DNA of 64,000 nucleotides from the NCBI RefSeq assembly GCF_035989285.1, contig NZ_CP108513.1, forward strand, positions 5,518,001 through 5,582,000, given 5' to 3'. A program made the translations under genes and the position numbers. Below, one piece after another: positions 60,395 to 64,000 of the stretch. Numbering within the stretch: the first letter of the stretch is position 1; the number at the start of each line of letters is the position of its first letter. This DNA comes from Streptomyces sp. NBC_01235 (GTDB lineage: Bacteria; Actinomycetota; Actinomycetes; Streptomycetales; Streptomycetaceae). The notes beneath the pieces are model-generated. The model was given only the letters and a program-made list of their open reading frames with translations. It searched no databases and was not told where the DNA came from.

Positions 60395-63063
60395 CCGGGG
60401 AACGCTACCTCCCGGCGCAGGAAAGCCAGTTGTGCCTTCTTCTCCGGCAGGTACACGTCCGGCAGGTCGATCTCCGGGAGGGTGACGACCGGCCCCGCCT
60501 CGAAGCCCTGCCGGAAGAACCGGGCGATCGCCTTCTCGTTGCGTACGTCCGGGTCCACCACGACCCGGCGCCGGTCCAGGCCCAGCAGCACGTACGACGC
60601 GAAGGCCCCCATCAGCGCCGCCGACCAGCCCGGCCGTACGCCGTACTCACCGGCGGGCGCGATGAGCACGTGCACTCCGATGTCCCCGGGCTCGACCGCG
60701 TAGACCTCGCCGACCCGGTCCTCGGTCGGCTCGTACGTCTGGAGGAGGGCGACCGGGACGCCGTCCAGCTCGGTCAGGAAGGCGTGGTGGGTGTCGAGAC
60801 CCGCCATGTGGGCGTAGATCTCGGCGACCTGGTCCCGCGTCAGACCGTTCATGCCCCAGAACGCGGCCCGCTCCTCGCTCACCCAGCCGTGGACGACGTC
60901 CGCGTCGCGCTCGGCGTCGAGGGGGCGGATGCGGACGGTGCCGAAACCGTCGGCCGCCTGCTCGTGGACGTAGGCGTTCGGGGTGCGGGGGTCAGCCATG
61001 TCGCTCTCCTTCGTCAGCTGCGCCCAGTCGGTGACGACCGGGGCCAGTTCGCCCTTCAGCCACAGGGGGAGTTGGTCGTGGTGGTGGGGGTTGTCGGGGA
61101 GGCCGGACGCGCCGTACGGGACGACCCACAGGCTGTCCTCGCGGCGGGCCAGGTCCCACACGTAGCGGGCGGCCGGGCCGCGTGCGGCGAGGTCGGTCCA
61201 GCCGGGCACGGCCGAGGTGCACAGCACGCAGTCGTGGTCGCCGGAGAGGGCCGGGGCGTCGGCCGAGGGGTCGGGCAGGGCCCGCCAGGGGGCGAGGCGG
61301 TGGGTGTCGCCCCAGCGGGCGTCCGGATCCGGCTGTCCGGCGACCTCCTCCAGCGCCTCCCGGACGAGTGCCGGGCGGTCGATGCCGTACAACTCCTCGG
61401 CGCGCAGGAGGTGTTCGAGCGAGAAGCCGATGCGCGGGAGGAGGGCCAGCCAGGGGAGGAAGACCTCCGGGTAGGCGGGCGGGGTCGTCAGGGCGGCGAA
61501 GGCCGGGTGCGCGGCGAGGCGGCGGACGAGGGCGCTGCGCAGGGCGGCGAACCGGGCCGCTTCCCGGCTGTCGGCGTCCATGCGCCGGTCCCAGCGCAGG
61601 AGGCGGTCGCGGAGTTCGACGGACGGTCCGGTCAGGTCGTCGAGGGCGGCCAGGTGGTCCAACAGGGGTGCGGCGGAGGCCAGATAGGTGTCCGTGTGGA
61701 GGGCCGCCATGTCGGACGCGGACCAGGCACGCTTCCCGTCCAGCAGCGCCCGGATGCGGTCGGCGCGGTGCGGCGGGGCGAACTCGACGCCCAACTCACC
61801 GGCCGGGCCTCGCTGGTTGGCCATCACGGCGACGCCGTCGGCCAGTCCGGCGCGGGGCATCTCGTGCCAGCCGGTCCACTCGTGGCCCGGTTCCCAGGCG
61901 GGCACCAGCCGGGTGTGGTTGGCCTCGGCGCGCAGCGGCACCCGGCCCGCGACGCGGTGCAGCAGGCCGCCCTCGGTGTCGGCGGCCTGGACGACGTTGA
62001 CGGGCTCGGCCCAGAGGTCGACGGCACGGTCCACGTCGGCGACCCGGCGGGCCCGGAGCAGGGGCAGCAGCGCGCCGAACCCCAGGTCGGCGGTGACGCG
62101 GGGCGGGTGGCGCAGACTCAGCGCGAGAGGGGTGCCGTCCTCGAGGCCCTCCGGACCGCCGGCGATCACCGGGCCGCGCTCCGTCTCCAGGACCTCGACC
62201 TCGACGGTCTCCTCCCCTGCCACGCGCACGAGTTCGGTGTGCCGGGTGACCCGCCGCCAGGTGCCGTCCGGGCCGAGGGCCTCCACTCCCGCGCCCGTGC
62301 GGCGCAGCCGTTCGCGGTAGAGGTCCTGGTAGTCGGCCATGGCGTTGGTAATGGCCCAGGCGACCGTACCGGTGTGGCCGAAGTGCGCGATGCCGGGGAC
62401 TCCGGGGACGGCGAGGCCGACGACGTCGAACTCGTCGCAGGCGAGGCGGATCTGCTGGTAGACGCCGGGGTCCTCGATGAAGCGGTGCGGGTCGCCGGCG
62501 ATGACCGGCTGACCGGTGACCGTCCGGGAGCCGCTCACCAGCCAGCCGTTGCTGCCGGAGGTGCCGGGTCCGTCGGTGGCGAACAGGCCGACCGCCTCGG
62601 GGCCGAGCTGCCGGGCGGCCTCCTCGCGCCACAGCTTGGCGGGGAACCCGGCGAACAGGATGTGCGTGGCCAGCCAGACGCCGAGCGGGGTCCAGGGCTC
62701 CCAGCGGCCGGGGGCGAGGCCGACCCGCGTGAACTCGGGGGCCACGGTCGCCTTCAGCCCTTCGTTGACGCCGTCGACGTACGCGCCGACCCAGTGCGCC
62801 GTCTCCGGGTCCTGTCTCTGCAGTTCGTCGTAGCAGCGTCTCGCCGTGTCGTCGAGGCGGACGCGGCGCGCGAAGCGGTCCCAGGCGAGGGCCTCGGGGC
62901 CGAGGAAGGAGGCCGAGGTGCCGCGCGCGCGGTGCCGTTCGACCTCCAGCTGCCAGGCGCGGTCGCGGGCCGTGACCAGTCCCTGGAGACGGGCGAGCGC
63001 GTGGGCGCCGTCGGCGCGCAGATGCGGGACGCCCCAGGCGTCGCGATAGATCTCGGTGGTCAC
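60391..63063 (-). CDS. Penicillin-acylase family hydrolase fused to siderophore-type N-acyltransferase
   Basis: The 890-residue protein joins two enzymes. Residues 1-685 are an Ntn amidohydrolase of the penicillin-acylase/PvdQ family; the probable nucleophile is Ser171 in TSGSNGWLVSG, with AGDPHR after it. There is no signal peptide, so it would be cytoplasmic. From residue 689 (MADPRTPNAY) a GNAT domain of the IucB/DesC/MbtK type follows, with IGVHVLIAPAGEYGVRPGWS and VVVDPDVRNEKAIARFFRQG. An in-frame internal ribosome site (GGAGAG, 5 nt from the ATG at 60999) marks the joint. It starts 17 bases from an iron box, so it is presumably repressed by iron through a DtxR-type protein. Confidence 0.88.
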   Translation of the reverse strand: MTTEIYRDAWGVPHLRADGAHALARLQGLVTARDRAWQLEVERHRARGTSASFLGPEALAWDRFARRVRLDDTARRCYDELQRQDPETAHWVGAYVDGVNEGLKATVAPEFTRVGLAPGRWEPWTPLGVWLATHILFAGFPAKLWREEAARQLGPEAVGLFATDGPGTSGSNGWLVSGSRTVTGQPVIAGDPHRFIEDPGVYQQIRLACDEFDVVGLAVPGVPGIAHFGHTGTVAWAITNAMADYQDLYRERLRRTGAGVEALGPDGTWRRVTRHTELVRVAGEETVEVEVLETERGPVIAGGPEGLEDGTPLALSLRHPPRVTADLGFGALLPLLRARRVADVDRAVDLWAEPVNVVQAADTEGGLLHRVAGRVPLRAEANHTRLVPAWEPGHEWTGWHEMPRAGLADGVAVMANQRGPAGELGVEFAPPHRADRIRALLDGKRAWSASDMAALHTDTYLASAAPLLDHLAALDDLTGPSVELRDRLLRWDRRMDADSREAARFAALRSALVRRLAAHPAFAALTTPPAYPEVFLPWLALLPRIGFSLEHLLRAEELYGIDRPALVREALEEVAGQPDPDARWGDTHRLAPWRALPDPSADAPALSGDHDCVLCTSAVPGWTDLAARGPAARYVWDLARREDSLWVVPYGASGLPDNPHHHDQLPLWLKGELAPVVTDWAQLTKESDMADPRTPNAYVHEQAADGFGTVRIRPLDAERDADVVHGWVSEERAAFWGMNGLTRDQVAEIYAHMAGLDTHHAFLTELDGVPVALLQTYEPTEDRVGEVYAVEPGDIGVHVLIAPAGEYGVRPGWSAALMGAFASYVLLGLDRRRVVVDPDVRNEKAIARFFRQGFEAGPVVTLPEIDLPDVYLPEKKAQLAFLRREVAFPG

Positions 63064-63079
63064 CGGCGACCTCTTTGCT

Positions 63080-63098
63080 TTAGGTTAGCCTTGCCTAA
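63080..63098. promoter_or_regulatory. Iron box (DmdR/IdeR operator)
   Basis: TTAGGTTAGCCTTGCCTAA is a 19-bp imperfect palindrome matching the DtxR-family iron-box consensus of actinobacteria (TTAGGTTAG/CTAACCTAA). It lies in the 74-base region between the divergent acylase-fusion gene and the siderophore-interacting protein gene, so iron should control both directions. Confidence 0.9.
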
Positions 63099-63137
63099 GT
63101 GAGTTGTGCCGGAATCGTACGCGAGGGGGAAGAGGTC

Positions 63138-63890
63138 ATGGCGCAGGGGCGGGGCTGGGAGGGCGCGGTCCTCAAATTGATGCGCGCGAAGGACTTCACC
63201 CTCACCGTGACGGGCACGGAGGAGGTCACCGGCCACTACCGCCGGCTGCGCCTCTCCGACGGCGGACTGCTCGCCGCCACCGGCGTCCACCCGACGATAT
63301 GGGTCCGGCTCTGGTTCGAGAACGCCGGCCGACCGCACCAGCGGGCCTACACCCTCGTCGACCCCGACCCGGCGGCCGGCTCCTTCAGCCTGGAGTTCGC
63401 CCTGCACGAGGGCGCCGCCAGCGACTGGGCACGGGCGGCGAAGCCCGGCGACACCATCGACGCGACCGTCCAGGGCACCGCCTTCGAACCGCCCGCCCCG
63501 GCCCCCTCCCACGTCCTCGTGATCGGCGACCCGGCCTCCCTGCCCGCCATCAACTCCCTGCTCGGCACGGGCGAGGGCGCGCTCGGCGCCGCCCCGGCGA
63601 CCGTCTGGTTCGAGGGCTCCCCCGACGACCCCGACGGCACGGACGGCCTCCCCTTCCGGACCGACCCCGCCCGCCACGAGATACGGCACGTGCCCCGACG
63701 CGACGCGGGCGCCCACCTCGTCGAGCAGGTCAAGGCGGAACTGCCCGCGCTCCTGACGGCCACCCCCGACCCGTACGTCTGGATCGCCTGCGACACCCGC
63801 ACCACCCGGACGCTGACGGCATACCTGCGCAGGGAACTGGGCGTCCCGAAGGAGCGGCTGCACGCGCTGGGGTACTGGCGCGCGAGCTGA
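63138..63890 (+). CDS. Siderophore-interacting protein (FAD-dependent ferric-siderophore reductase)
   Basis: The 250-residue protein has an FAD-binding beta-barrel with RAYTLVDPDPAAGSFSLEF (flavin contact) and a C-terminal SIP domain (HVLVIGDPASLPAINSLL; PYVWIACDTRTTRTLTAYLR). It reduces ferric siderophores in the cytoplasm to free the iron. It lacks a signal peptide. The ATG at 63138 follows GGAAGAGG. The iron box 40 bases upstream indicates induction under iron starvation. Confidence 0.92.
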   Translation: MAQGRGWEGAVLKLMRAKDFTLTVTGTEEVTGHYRRLRLSDGGLLAATGVHPTIWVRLWFENAGRPHQRAYTLVDPDPAAGSFSLEFALHEGAASDWARAAKPGDTIDATVQGTAFEPPAPAPSHVLVIGDPASLPAINSLLGTGEGALGAAPATVWFEGSPDDPDGTDGLPFRTDPARHEIRHVPRRDAGAHLVEQVKAELPALLTATPDPYVWIACDTRTTRTLTAYLRRELGVPKERLHALGYWRAS

Positions 63891-63914
63891 GGGCGCAGGC
63901 GGGATCATCGACGC

Positions 63915-64000
63915 ATGGACGTCACCCTTCAGCTCTCCCAGGACCCCGAGGCCGACCAGCTCCTCGGGCGCTCCCCGCTCGCCGCGCTGGTCGGGATGCT
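63915..64000 (+). CDS. HhH-GPD-type DNA-repair protein, N-terminal part (3' end outside window)
   Basis: Only about 28 residues are visible: MDVTLQLSQDPEADQLLGRS and PLAALVGML. This agrees with the start of a small actinobacterial HhH-GPD base-excision protein family as I recall it. The ATG at 63915 is the first in frame. The rest of the gene lies outside the window, so the call rests on N-terminal resemblance. Confidence 0.55.
   Translation, partial: MDVTLQLSQDPEADQLLGRSPLAALVGM

Noticed and set aside
60391..63063. Beta-lactam resistance or biosynthesis by the penicillin-acylase homologue
   Set aside because: No signal peptide, no beta-lactam genes nearby, an iron box at the start and a siderophore-type acyltransferase domain all point to iron metabolism instead.

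Overview
The window is a stretch of Streptomyces chromosome. The evidence is very high GC with strong third-codon GC, GTG starts, BldC, an Lsr2-family protein, valine dehydrogenase, DUF3073, the ffs RNA upstream of dnaX, and the order helicase - tRNAs - hrpA - bldC - vdh - purM - purF - purLQS - lsr2-like - ABC/two-component - purC - purD - dnaX. From memory this order matches the S. coelicolor SCO4096 to SCO4067 core region, which lies near oriC. An exact parS sequence at 9363-9376 fits that position. No rRNA, CRISPR array or complete insertion sequence was seen.

Layout. (1) 1-1.8 kb: the end of an MFS transporter, then a scar where the 3' end of a sensor kinase gene meets a truncated tyrosine integrase beside tRNA-Lys. 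(2) 1.9-13.7 kb: amino-acid permease, DEAD-box RNA helicase with a long RGG/RDD tail, lipoprotein, zincin, metallophosphoesterase, tRNA-Glu/Asp/Phe with parS between Asp and Phe, hrpA, and a second identical tRNA-Asp followed by a degenerate copy of its 3' end. (3) 13.9-18.2 kb: small DUF6274-like gene, bldC, a hypothetical gene, vdh and DUF3073. (4) 18.2-42.7 kb: purine biosynthesis genes (purM, purF, purL, purQ, purS, purC, purD) interspersed with a META lipoprotein, a mycothiol-type DinB protein, a TetR/MFS pair, the lsr2-like gene, an ABC exporter plus two-component operon between two identical tRNA-Gly genes, a dimethylformamidase-like protein, a repeat-rich membrane protein, and dnaX with ffs upstream.

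(5) From tRNA-Ser at 43.0 kb the character changes to accessory DNA. There are two pseudogenes with several frameshifts (methyltransferase and FAD monooxygenase), a divergently arranged sugar ABC importer, an ATPase remnant, and an arsenic locus. The arsenic locus holds arsC, a collapsed thioredoxin reductase, arsR, an aquaporin, arsO-like, a second arsR, and an FAD oxidoreductase with a cysteine-rich tail. A truncated dehydrogenase, an XRE regulator and a CopC-CopD protein follow.

(6) 59.1-63.9 kb: a perfectly placed iron box lies between two divergent units. Leftward is a coupled operon of a penicillin-acylase/siderophore-type N-acyltransferase fusion, a DUF985 cupin and an SDR. Rightward is a siderophore-interacting flavoprotein. 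The window ends inside a probable HhH-GPD DNA-repair gene.

The most interesting points are the iron-controlled acylase-acyltransferase fusion, the arsenic locus that has an aquaporin but no visible efflux pump and carries a cysteine-tailed flavoprotein, the parS site between tRNA genes, an overlapping leader ORF at purF, short palindromic elements inside coding sequence, and several scars of deleted or integrated DNA. All assignments come from reading the sequence; no database search was possible.
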